A stretch of 64,000 nucleotides of DNA from Rhodococcus sp. PAMC28707. Lineage in GTDB: Bacteria; Actinomycetota; Actinomycetes; Mycobacteriales; Mycobacteriaceae. The stretch covers positions 930,001 to 994,000 of the forward strand of contig NZ_CP039253.1 in the NCBI RefSeq assembly GCF_004795915.1, given 5' to 3'. Below are positions 57,207 to 64,000 of the stretch, one piece after another. The stretch's first letter is position 1; the number at the start of each line of letters is the position of its first letter. Below the pieces are notes generated by a model that was not told the DNA's origin, made no database searches, and was given only the letters and a program-made list of their open reading frames with translations. The position numbers were made by a program, and so were the translations under genes.

Positions 57207-58196
57207 CTACGTCACTTGGTTGACGTCACCGATGTCGCCCTCGTCCGGTTCCGCGACTGTCAGCACTGCGTCCACAACAGCCTTGTTGGTCTCGAGCTCA
57301 CGCTCCAGTCGCCGGAGCGTGCGCGCGATCGACGATTCGACGGCGTCACCGACGAGATCGACACTTGCCACAACATAGATCTGCTTGGGCCCAACGAATT
57401 CGATACGAACGAAGTTCACCGACGCAACACCTGGTAGCTCTTCGATCCTGTCGACTACTGCTTGCCATAGTGCTCGCGACCCGGGTTCGCCGGTGAGAAA
57501 ACGGCGGTTCCGGTCGATCAGAACGAATGCGACGATTGCCAGAAGTATGCCGACGAGAATGGAACCCATCGCATCCCACGCCGCGTTGCCGGTGAGCTGG
57601 TGCAGCCCGATTCCGACTCCTGCAATGACCAGGCCGATCAACGCAGCAGTGTCCTCGGCGAAGACCGCGCGAAGCGTCGGGTCCGAAGTCTGCAATGCCT
57701 GGTCGAGAAAGTCGCGTTTGTACTCCGCTGCCTCACGACGAATTTGGCGAACGGACTGGAGAAACGACACTCCTTCCAGAACGAAGGCAATCACCAGCAC
57801 GCCATAGGCCATCGCATAGTTCTCGGTGCTGGACTCGCCTGCGAACAATGACGTGATTCCGTGCCAGATCGACACGGCCGCACCTGCGACGAACAATCCG
57901 ACGGCCGCAAGCGTCGACCAGAAGTAGGTCTCTCGTCCGTGCCCGAGCGGACGTTCGTCGTCCGGGCCGCGCGAGCCCCGCTTATTGGCGACGAGCAGAA
58001 ATATCTCGTTGCCGGTGTCTGCCCACGAGTGCGCGGCCTCGGCAACCAGCGAAGCGGAACCGGTGGTGACTGCGGCTGCAGTCTTCGCGACAGCGACGCC
58101 TAAATTCGCCACGAAGGCGATGACGACGGTGCGGAAGCTGTCGCTGCCGGTGACTGGAGCGGTCGCGGAACTCTTCATCGGTTCGACACTCTTCAT
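57207..58196 (-). CDS. Cation diffusion facilitator family transporter
   Basis: About 329 aa. CDF proteins exchange divalent metals such as zinc, iron or manganese for protons. Visible: first helices FRTVVIAFVANLGVAVAKT with AEAAHSWADTGNEIF (HxxxD metal-site motif), a long extension after the fourth helix (SVRQIRREAAEYKRDFLDQ), ALIGLVIAGVGIGLHQLTG, and a C-terminal soluble domain (GVASVNFVRIEFVGPKQIYV). Starts at ATG 58194-58196; ATG 58176-58178 is an equally possible start, the two being in a duplicated CCGATGAAGAGT. It begins 20 bases after the DUF779 stop. Metal specificity cannot be told; its place among aldehyde/ethanolamine genes is unexplained. Confidence 0.9.
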   Translation of the reverse strand: MKSVEPMKSSATAPVTGSDSFRTVVIAFVANLGVAVAKTAAAVTTGSASLVAEAAHSWADTGNEIFLLVANKRGSRGPDDERPLGHGRETYFWSTLAAVGLFVAGAAVSIWHGITSLFAGESSTENYAMAYGVLVIAFVLEGVSFLQSVRQIRREAAEYKRDFLDQALQTSDPTLRAVFAEDTAALIGLVIAGVGIGLHQLTGNAAWDAMGSILVGILLAIVAFVLIDRNRRFLTGEPGSRALWQAVVDRIEELPGVASVNFVRIEFVGPKQIYVVASVDLVGDAVESSIARTLRRLERELETNKAVVDAVLTVAEPDEGDIGDVNQVT

Positions 58197-58216
58197 CGGT
58201 TCGGACTGGCAGGGCG

Positions 58217-58768
58217 TCAGCCCTGGAGCATCCCGGGTACCGGGCACGCGTCTGCAGCTTCGGCGACCACCAGGTGCTCGCCCGGAACTTCGGGCCTGCG
58301 TCCCTCTTCCCAATCGAGGCCGATAAGCGGCGGATGCTGCTCGAGAAGGTCGTTCTCCACTGCCGTGTATGCGCGTCCTCGACTGAGAAAGCGCACGCCC
58401 TCGGGTGATTCCAAGGAAAAGCCCCCACCGCGTCCCGGCACGACGTCCAGTACGAGTTGAGTGTGCTTCCACGCTTGGAACTGAGAGCCAGATATCCATA
58501 CCGGAACGGCGTAACTGCCTTCGGGAAGGTCGTCCGGGATATCTCCCACGCCGAGACGTAGGTCCAGAAGACCCAACAACACATCCCGGTCACCGACGAT
58601 GAATTCCCCTGCGGGATAACACATCGGCGACGACCCGTCACAGCACCCGCCGGACTGATGCATCATCAGTTCGCCGTGGATACCACCGAGGCGACAGAGA
58701 AGCTCCATCGCCCCGGCGGTTGCTCGTAGACGCGCAGGCGGGGCCGGAGCCGCAGGCCTGCCGGCCAT
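58217..58768 (-). CDS. DUF779 domain protein (aldehyde dehydrogenase partner)
   Basis: 183 aa. The conserved cysteine-rich segment HQSGGCCDGSSPMC lies near residues 37-50, followed by GDRDVLLG, PVWISGSQFQAWKHTQLVLDVV and GGGFSLESPEG. DUF779 genes commonly follow this type of aldehyde dehydrogenase in mycobacteria and rhodococci; their function is not established (a regulatory or metal/thiol role has been guessed). ATG 58766-58768 shares its base with the dehydrogenase stop (TGATG), so the two are co-translated. Confidence 0.92.
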   Translation of the reverse strand: MAGRPAAPAPPARLRATAGAMELLCRLGGIHGELMMHQSGGCCDGSSPMCYPAGEFIVGDRDVLLGLLDLRLGVGDIPDDLPEGSYAVPVWISGSQFQAWKHTQLVLDVVPGRGGGFSLESPEGVRFLSRGRAYTAVENDLLEQHPPLIGLDWEEGRRPEVPGEHLVVAEAADACPVPGMLQG

Positions 58769-60291
58769 CAGAAGAAGCCCTGAGCCTTTTGGGCGTAGCT
58801 CACCAGAAGGTTCTTCGTCTGCTGGTAGTGATCGAGCATCATCTTGTGATTCTCACGTCCGATGCCCGACTGCTTGTACCCACCGAACGCGGAGTGTGCT
58901 GGGTACTGGTGGTAGGTGTTGGTCCACACTCGACCAGCCTTGATGTCGCGGCCGGCGCGGTACGCCACTCCTCCGTCTCGTGACCAGACGCCGGCCCCGA
59001 GTCCGTAGAGCGTGTCGTTCGCGATGTCGATGGCCTCGTCGTAATCCTTGAACGACGTCACCGAAACGACCGGCCCGAAGATCTCCTCCTGGAAGATCCG
59101 CATGTTGTTTTTGCCGGTGAAGATCGTCGGTTGCATGTAGTAGCCGCCGTTGAGATCTCCACCGAGTTGGGCGCGCTCGCCGCCGGTGACGATCTGTGCA
59201 CCTTCACCCTTGCCGATTTCGATGTAGGACAGGATTTTTTCGAGCTGATCGTTACTGGCCTGTGCACCTATCATCGTCTCGGTGTCCAGCGGATCACCCT
59301 GACGCACAGCCTTCGTGCGGATCGCAGCGAGAGCCAGGAACTCGTCGAAGATGTCGGCCTGGATGAGCGAACGCGACGGGCAGGTGCATACCTCACCTTG
59401 ATTGAGCGCGAACATCGTGAAGCCTTCGAGCGCCTTGTCCTGGTAGTCGTCGTTGTGGGCAAGGACGTCGGAGAAGAAGACGTTGGGGCTCTTGCCACCG
59501 AGCTCGAGTGTGACCGGAATCAGGTTCTGCGACGCGTACTGCATGATCAGGCGGCCAGTGGTGGTCTCACCGGTGAAGGCGATCTTGGCGATCCGGGGGC
59601 TGGATGCGAGTGGCTTTCCTGCTTCCACGCCGAAACCGTTGACGATGTTGAGGACTCCAGGCGGCAAGAGGTCGCCGATGATCGAAATCAAATGGAGGAT
59701 CGAGGCCGGCGTCTGCTCGGCAGGCTTGAGCACGACGGCATTACCGGCAGCGAGTGCGGGCGCGAGCTTCCAGACTGCCATGAGGATCGGGAAGTTCCAG
59801 GGAATGATCTGCCCGACCACGCCGAGTGGCTCGTGAAAGTGGTAAGCGACAGTGTCGTTGTCGATCTCGGAAAGCGAACCTTCCTGTGCACGAATACAAC
59901 CCGCGAAGTAACGAAAGTGGTCCACTGCCAGGGGGATATCCGCGTTCAGGGTTTCGCGGATCGGCTTGCCGTTGTCCCAGGACTCGGCGAGCGCAATGGA
60001 CTCGAGGTTCTCGGCGATTCGGTCAGCGATCTTGTTGAGAATCACGGCGCGCTCGGCAGCGGATGTCTTACCCCATGCGGGAGCAGCGGCATGCGCAGCA
60101 TCGAGAGCCAGCTCGATGTCCTCGGCGGTCGAGCGAGCGACCTCGCAAAAATTCTCACCGGTGACGGGGGTCGGGTTCTCGAAGTACTGCCCCTTGACCG
60201 GCGGCACCCATTCTCCACCGATCCAGTTTTCGTAGCGTGGCTGGAACGACATGACTGCTTCGGCCGTACCGGGACGGGCATAGACGGACAT
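58768..60291 (-). CDS. NAD-dependent aldehyde dehydrogenase, acetaldehyde (ExaC/AldB) type
   Basis: 507 aa cytosolic enzyme oxidising an aldehyde, probably acetaldehyde, to the acid. Motifs: PWNFP at about 164-168, the glutamate in [10 protein letters not shown] near 263, and the catalytic cysteine in [11 protein letters not shown] near 302, then [12 protein letters not shown] and the C-terminal [18 protein letters not shown] 60289-60291 has AAGGAG seven bases upstream; [10 protein letters not shown] at residue 14 is the alternative start. Acetaldehyde would come from EutBC five genes downstream or from alcohol oxidation by mycofactocin-dependent dehydrogenases. Palindromic sites in the promoter and a GAF regulator just upstream suggest inducible control. 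Confidence 0.95.
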   Translation of the reverse strand: MSVYARPGTAEAVMSFQPRYENWIGGEWVPPVKGQYFENPTPVTGENFCEVARSTAEDIELALDAAHAAAPAWGKTSAAERAVILNKIADRIAENLESIALAESWDNGKPIRETLNADIPLAVDHFRYFAGCIRAQEGSLSEIDNDTVAYHFHEPLGVVGQIIPWNFPILMAVWKLAPALAAGNAVVLKPAEQTPASILHLISIIGDLLPPGVLNIVNGFGVEAGKPLASSPRIAKIAFTGETTTGRLIMQYASQNLIPVTLELGGKSPNVFFSDVLAHNDDYQDKALEGFTMFALNQGEVCTCPSRSLIQADIFDEFLALAAIRTKAVRQGDPLDTETMIGAQASNDQLEKILSYIEIGKGEGAQIVTGGERAQLGGDLNGGYYMQPTIFTGKNNMRIFQEEIFGPVVSVTSFKDYDEAIDIANDTLYGLGAGVWSRDGGVAYRAGRDIKAGRVWTNTYHQYPAHSAFGGYKQSGIGRENHKMMLDHYQQTKNLLVSYAQKAQGFF

Positions 60292-60298
60292 CTAGTGA

Positions 60299-60304
60299 CT
60301 CCTT
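60299..60304 (-). promoter_or_regulatory. Ribosome-binding site of the aldehyde dehydrogenase
   Basis: AAGGAG with a 7-nt spacer to the ATG at 60289-60291. Confidence 0.8.
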
Positions 60305-60342
60305 CTGATCAACCGAACTGATGTGATTCAGAACACTAGGGT

Positions 60343-60389
60343 TTGCAACGTTGCAACTACGTTGCTGTGCAGTGCCGCAACTACGTTGC
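60343..60389. promoter_or_regulatory. Tandem palindromic operator-like sites before the aldehyde dehydrogenase
   Basis: TTGCAACGTTGCAA (60343-60356) is a perfect 14-bp palindrome. It overlaps GCAACTACGTTGC (60353-60365), and an identical GCAACTACGTTGC recurs at 60377-60389, exactly 24 bases later. All share half-sites GCAAC/GTTGC. They lie 52-98 bases upstream of the dehydrogenase ATG in a 118-base gap. The adjoining GAF regulator is the obvious candidate to bind here. Confidence 0.75.
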
Positions 60390-60409
60390 CGCAGTGCACA
60401 TGGATCGAA

Positions 60410-61705
60410 TCAGACACCCAACTGACGATCGAGTAGATCGATACGCGCGTTGACCTGGCCGTAGAGCGCAGAATCTGCGTTCAAGGTGGCGCGATACGCC
60501 TCCCAGGCGATTACGTCGGTGCGACCGTGGATCGAGGAGGTCCACTGGGCGAGCAAGACAGGGTCCCCGACACGAAGCAGGGCTGCTTGCATCCTGGATC
60601 GCAGTTCTTCGCGAATTTCGTCGATGCCGGGTGCCGACGAACCGGGAAGCACGGGCCCCGAGTAGATCCGCATCGCGGCCTCGACGTCACCGCGGTCGAG
60701 CGCACGGCGAATATCACCTACATCCGAGGCCAGTTCACCGACCAACCGGTACGGTCGGGATGCGAGCCCGGACGCGCCGAAGGTCTTCCGTAGCCGCGAC
60801 ATCTCGGCTCGGATCGTCACAGAGTCGAGCTCGTGTTCATCGAGTAGCACAGCGAGATGATCCGAACTCAAACCTTCAGGGTGATCACCCAGCAGCAACA
60901 GTATTTCGGCATGCCGTTGCGACAGCGCCGACCTACCGCTGCCACGCACCAACCCTGGCCGCCCGCTCCCGAGCACTTCGAGACGAGGGGCTGTGTCCCC
61001 CAGCGACTTCGGTGAATTCATCAGGTGCACCCGAAGCTCGGACTCGGCAGCCGCCACGGTCGCACGGATCAATGAGAGCACCTCGGGCACAGCAACTCTC
61101 GGACCACCGGTGATATCGATTGCGCCTAGAATATGTCCACTCGTCGGATGATGTACGGGAGCCGCCGAACAACTCCACTCGTGCACCGAACGGGAAAAAT
61201 GCTCAGCCGCAAAGATCTGGACGCAATGATCGATGGCGAGCGCCGTCCCGGGTGCATTGGTTCCCTTGGACTCCTCACTCCAATCGGCACCCTCGGCGAA
61301 GTTCATGGTGAGAGCGCGATCCTTGGCGGTCGCATCCCCCTCAACCCACAACAATCTGCCCTCGGCATCGGAAATCGCAACCAGCAGACCGGTGTCGGCT
61401 GCGTCCTCGACGAGCAGCTTGCGGATGACCGGCCTGATGATCGACATCGGGTGACCGTCGCGATATCGCTCGAGTTCGGCGCCGGACAGGGCGAGCGAAT
61501 CGTTTCCACCGTCCGGATTCACACCCTTGGTTCGGCTGCGCAACCAAGAGTCCAGTACTACCGATCGGACGGAATCGGACGATGGCGGTTCGTCGTCGAC
61601 GAAGAGCCGGTGCGCGGTGGACATCTCGCGGGCGAGAACATCGACGTCCTCACCTGGGCGAACGGCAATCCAGGGGTTGCCCTGCCCTGGAAATCTAGCT
61701 GTCAT
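60410..61705 (-). CDS. GAF-domain transcriptional regulator
   Basis: 431 aa. The N-terminal half has a GAF-type sensor region (TGLLVAISDAEGRLLWVEGD, DWSEESKGTNAPGTALA, FSRSVHEWSCSAAPVHHP, GHILGAIDITGG) like AcoR-family activators, but there is no sigma-54 ATPase domain. The C-terminal part carries a winged-helix-like region (LSQRHAEILLLLGDHPEGLS, TIRAEMSRLRKTFG). It probably senses an alcohol, aldehyde or related metabolite and controls the aldehyde dehydrogenase 118 bases downstream through the palindromes there. ATG 61703-61705 has a weak AAGG site. Mycofactocin-associated loci often have such regulators; specific ligand is unknown. Confidence 0.88.
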   Translation of the reverse strand: MTARFPGQGNPWIAVRPGEDVDVLAREMSTAHRLFVDDEPPSSDSVRSVVLDSWLRSRTKGVNPDGGNDSLALSGAELERYRDGHPMSIIRPVIRKLLVEDAADTGLLVAISDAEGRLLWVEGDATAKDRALTMNFAEGADWSEESKGTNAPGTALAIDHCVQIFAAEHFSRSVHEWSCSAAPVHHPTSGHILGAIDITGGPRVAVPEVLSLIRATVAAAESELRVHLMNSPKSLGDTAPRLEVLGSGRPGLVRGSGRSALSQRHAEILLLLGDHPEGLSSDHLAVLLDEHELDSVTIRAEMSRLRKTFGASGLASRPYRLVGELASDVGDIRRALDRGDVEAAMRIYSGPVLPGSSAPGIDEIREELRSRMQAALLRVGDPVLLAQWTSSIHGRTDVIAWEAYRATLNADSALYGQVNARIDLLDRQLGV

Positions 61706-61833
61706 TCCGATGCACGCCTTCCCACATGTTCACGTCACTGTAACGCAGCTCACATGGTTCAGGATACAGCTGTGCATTTACCGCACCGACCTGCGAGGTG
61801 TGTGGTCGAGAGCAGGTACATCGGGAAAAGGAC

Positions 61834-63303
61834 TTACGTGGCGGACGCAGAAAGCATGGCCGCCGCACGCTCGGCAAGCATGACTGCAGTCGCATGCGGT
61901 CCACGCGTGGGGACAACAGGAAAGGCAGACGTGTCGGCCACCATCAGACCCTCGAGCCCCCGCACCTGCAACCTATCGTCGAGAACGCTGTTGTCGTTGC
62001 CCATCGCGCAACTCCCCGAAAGATGAAGCGAGGTACCCAGCCGACTCGACAGAGGATCACCGAGGTCATCGAGTATCTCGATCGGACAGCTCCTCGATAG
62101 CCGTCCGAGCAGTTCGGCAACACGATCGAGCCCCGCCTGGACTGCGCGTCGATCGCCCACCGACTCCAAATATCGATATTTCACGAGTGGGGAAACCGTA
62201 GGATCGGTGGACACCAGCCGGATGTCGCCGCGACTGTCCGATCTCATCAAGCCGACACCGATCATCGGGTCGCCGATCGGCAACCCAGGGATCAGTCGAT
62301 CGAATGCCGCTGTGTAAGGACGTATTTCCAGATCGTCGACATGCAGCACTTCCTGCAGTGGTGACGCAAGCTCGGATTGGATCGGTGTTCGATAGCAGAC
62401 GCCGACTTCCGGGTGGTCACTGAAATCCCGACCCACGTAGGGGTGATCCAACACAACCGGAACACCTTTCTCCACAAGATGATCCGCAGGGCCTACACCA
62501 GAAAGCATGAGCAATTGTGGGGTACGGACCGACCCCGCACAGAGGACCACCGATGGGGCCATGAACCGCGAAACATGCCCTTTACGAATCACTTCCACAC
62601 CAGTAGCGCGGGTCCGATCGAACAGCACTGCAACGACAGTGGATTCCGTCAAGACATCGAGATTGGATCGGTCGAGGACCGGAAGCAGATATGCTGCAGC
62701 AGCATTCACTCTGCGCCCGTCGACGACATTGAGTGGCACCGCTCCCATTCCACCGAAAGAAGACGGATCGTTCATGTCCGGATCCCCGGGATAACCGAGC
62801 GCCATCGCCGCGTCGTGGAACAGTTTCGTGATCTCGTTCTGCGCCCCGCGGGGGGTCCGCGCTACCGGCATCGGACCACCTCGGCCATGCCACTCGCCGG
62901 AGAAGTCCAGATCGGTTTCCGACTTCAAGAAGTAGGGCAACACCTCGTCGTAAGACCAGGAAGCCGGCCAGGCATCGAAGTCTTGCGGCCTACCCCGCAC
63001 GAAGTACCCACCGTTGACTGCTCCGGAGCCTCCGAGGACTCGACCCCGAGAGATCCAGCGGGTGATCTCCGGCGTCAGTTCCGCACGGTACGACGACGTC
63101 CAGGGGCTCGAGGGCCCGACCGGTAGGACATGTGCGTTCAGGATCTCCGGCGGATACGTCCCATCGCTCGAGAGCCCGGGCCCACTTTCGAGAAGCACTA
63201 CCCGACAATCCGGATTCGCGCTCGCTCGCGATGCGACAACGGAGCCACAAGACCCGCCACCTACGACGATCACATCGGCGTACGAAGTCTCGAGCGTGCT
63301 CAC
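61834..63303 (-). CDS. mftG: Mycofactocin-associated GMC oxidoreductase MftG
   Basis: 489 aa flavoprotein of the glucose-methanol-choline family. FAD motif [17 protein letters not shown] at residues 12-28, [14 protein letters not shown], and the C-terminal HLSGSCAMG with [14 protein letters not shown]. MftG proteins reoxidise reduced mycofactocin and pass electrons to respiration, and are needed for growth on ethanol in mycobacteria. The start is GTG 63301-63303, forming GTGA with the stop of mftF; a longer frame to 63570 would overlap mftF by 270 bases and was rejected. Coupling to mftF supports the assignment over choline dehydrogenase. Confidence 0.9.
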   Translation of the reverse strand: MSTLETSYADVIVVGGGSCGSVVASRASANPDCRVVLLESGPGLSSDGTYPPEILNAHVLPVGPSSPWTSSYRAELTPEITRWISRGRVLGGSGAVNGGYFVRGRPQDFDAWPASWSYDEVLPYFLKSETDLDFSGEWHGRGGPMPVARTPRGAQNEITKLFHDAAMALGYPGDPDMNDPSSFGGMGAVPLNVVDGRRVNAAAAYLLPVLDRSNLDVLTESTVVAVLFDRTRATGVEVIRKGHVSRFMAPSVVLCAGSVRTPQLLMLSGVGPADHLVEKGVPVVLDHPYVGRDFSDHPEVGVCYRTPIQSELASPLQEVLHVDDLEIRPYTAAFDRLIPGLPIGDPMIGVGLMRSDSRGDIRLVSTDPTVSPLVKYRYLESVGDRRAVQAGLDRVAELLGRLSRSCPIEILDDLGDPLSSRLGTSLHLSGSCAMGNDNSVLDDRLQVRGLEGLMVADTSAFPVVPTRGPHATAVMLAERAAAMLSASAT

Positions 63304-64000
63304 GTGTCCATGCGCGGAGTCAACGCCTTCAAGCTCCGGGACTCGGCGGCACCTCGCCATAGGCCTGTGCCGTACGCGATGTCGTCGACCCGCTTGAAGA
63401 AGGCATACCGTATCGGATCCAAGCCACCGAGTTCGCGGTGGTTGTACCAGTCGGCCAGCGCTTCGGCAACGGCAAGTCCGAGTGCAATCTTCCTGATTCG
63501 ACTCGAAAGCAACACTGCGAGCAGGGTTATCGGCCAATAGTGCCGACACATCGCCGATGCAAGTTGCCAAATCCCTGCAATAAATCCTTCGGCGGCGAGT
63601 ATCGCGGCGATGCGCGTGGGCTGATCGAGACCGACGAACATCTTACGTAGTCGACCGATGGTCACTGCGAGAGTCGCCAGTGCGCCCAGCAGCCCGAGCT
63701 TGGTGAAACTGATAGCCAACAAGGTGGCGATCAGGGTCCAGGGTGACATCGAAATCGGCGGGACCATTCCGGGGTGACGCTCGGCAAGAGGGCTGGCGCC
63801 GGTGCCGTAGAACAGTTTGCGGCCGAACCACCGTCCGAACGTCACTCGATGATCGTGAGCAACGTGCGCAACGGGCTCGTATCGCAATCGCCACCCGGCT
63901 TCCTGCAACCTCCAGCACAGATCGACGTCCTCGGCAACATGCATGGATTCGTCGAATCCATTGCATTCCTCGGCTACGTGCCTGCGTATCAACATCGCTG
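63300..64000 (-). CDS. mftF: Mycofactocin biosynthesis glycosyltransferase MftF, C-terminal part (partial)
   Basis: The frame is open through the right edge; about 233 residues of the C-terminal part are present. Family-2 glycosyltransferase sequence ([61 protein letters not shown]) is followed by hydrophobic helices ([30 protein letters not shown] near the end), typical of MftF, which adds glucose units to mycofactocin. It overlaps mftG by four bases. The rest of the mft genes (mftA-E) should lie beyond the right edge. Confidence 0.88.
   Translation of the reverse strand, partial: AMLIRRHVAEECNGFDESMHVAEDVDLCWRLQEAGWRLRYEPVAHVAHDHRVTFGRWFGRKLFYGTGASPLAERHPGMVPPISMSPWTLIATLLAISFTKLGLLGALATLAVTIGRLRKMFVGLDQPTRIAAILAAEGFIAGIWQLASAMCRHYWPITLLAVLLSSRIRKIALGLAVAEALADWYNHRELGGLDPIRYAFFKRVDDIAYGTGLWRGAAESRSLKALTPRMDT

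Noticed and set aside
57207-58499. Longer start for the cation diffusion facilitator
   Set aside because: The extra 100 residues overlap the DUF779 gene on the same strand in another frame and are low-complexity Arg/Ser-rich.
61834-63303. Choline dehydrogenase (BetA) assignment for the GMC oxidoreductase
   Set aside because: Same superfamily, but the four-base overlap with a mycofactocin-type glycosyltransferase and absence of betaine genes fit MftG better.
61834-63570. Longer mftG reading frame starting at 63570
   Set aside because: It would overlap mftF by about 270 bases and adds a Cys/Arg-rich N terminus; the GTG at 63303 places the FAD motif at the usual distance and gives a GTGA overlap.
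1-64000. Search for thioesterase, MbtH-like, transporter or phosphopantetheinyl transferase genes of the NRPS cluster
   Set aside because: None seen in the window; they may lie beyond the left edge.

Overview
The window looks like chromosome from a Nocardiaceae-type actinobacterium, most likely a Rhodococcus. The reasons are the moderately high GC, GTG and TTG starts, tightly overlapping genes, very long NRPS genes, and the tail of a mycofactocin (mft) locus. Every gene I can support is on the minus strand, so transcription runs from the right edge to the left edge. I found no rRNA, tRNA, insertion sequence or CRISPR array.

Right part (about 47.4-64.0 kb, read right to left): the C-terminal part of a mycofactocin glycosyltransferase (mftF) overlaps the GMC oxidoreductase mftG. 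Next come a GAF-domain regulator, an acetaldehyde-type aldehyde dehydrogenase with its usual DUF779 partner, and a cation diffusion facilitator. A run of close or overlapping genes follows: ethanolamine permease (eat), ethanolamine ammonia-lyase (eutB, eutC), an acyl-CoA ligase, acetoacetyl-CoA synthetase, an amidohydrolase and a TetR regulator. A coherent reading is uptake of ethanolamine, cleavage to acetaldehyde and ammonia, oxidation of the aldehyde, and CoA activation of acids, next to mycofactocin alcohol/aldehyde redox genes.

Left part (1-47.3 kb): three consecutive NRPS genes. NRPS-A (6950 aa) is Cstarter-(A-T-C)x6 plus a C-terminal A-like fragment. NRPS-B (7299 aa) is A-like fragment-(A-T-C)x5-A-T-E-C plus a C-terminal dead A-domain lobe. 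NRPS-C is A-T-C-A and runs off the left edge. At least 14 residues are encoded; several A domains read as Ser or Thr, and one epimerase makes residue 12 D-configured. The N-terminal condensation domain implies an N-acylated (or N-arylated) peptide. No thioesterase, MbtH-like protein or exporter lies in the window.

The most unusual features are: (1) both protein breaks fall between C and A inside a module, and each upstream protein ends in an A-derived, catalytically incompetent fragment; at the A/B junction the downstream protein begins with a homologous fragment, which looks like a matched docking pair; (2) NRPS-B carries long, almost identical tracts (about 2.05 kb twice, about 1.66 kb twice, and a roughly 0.5 kb core in four copies), whose base composition and codon use differ sharply from the flanking modules; (3) palindromic operator-like repeats lie before the aldehyde dehydrogenase gene and a long inverted repeat lies in the leader of NRPS-A.
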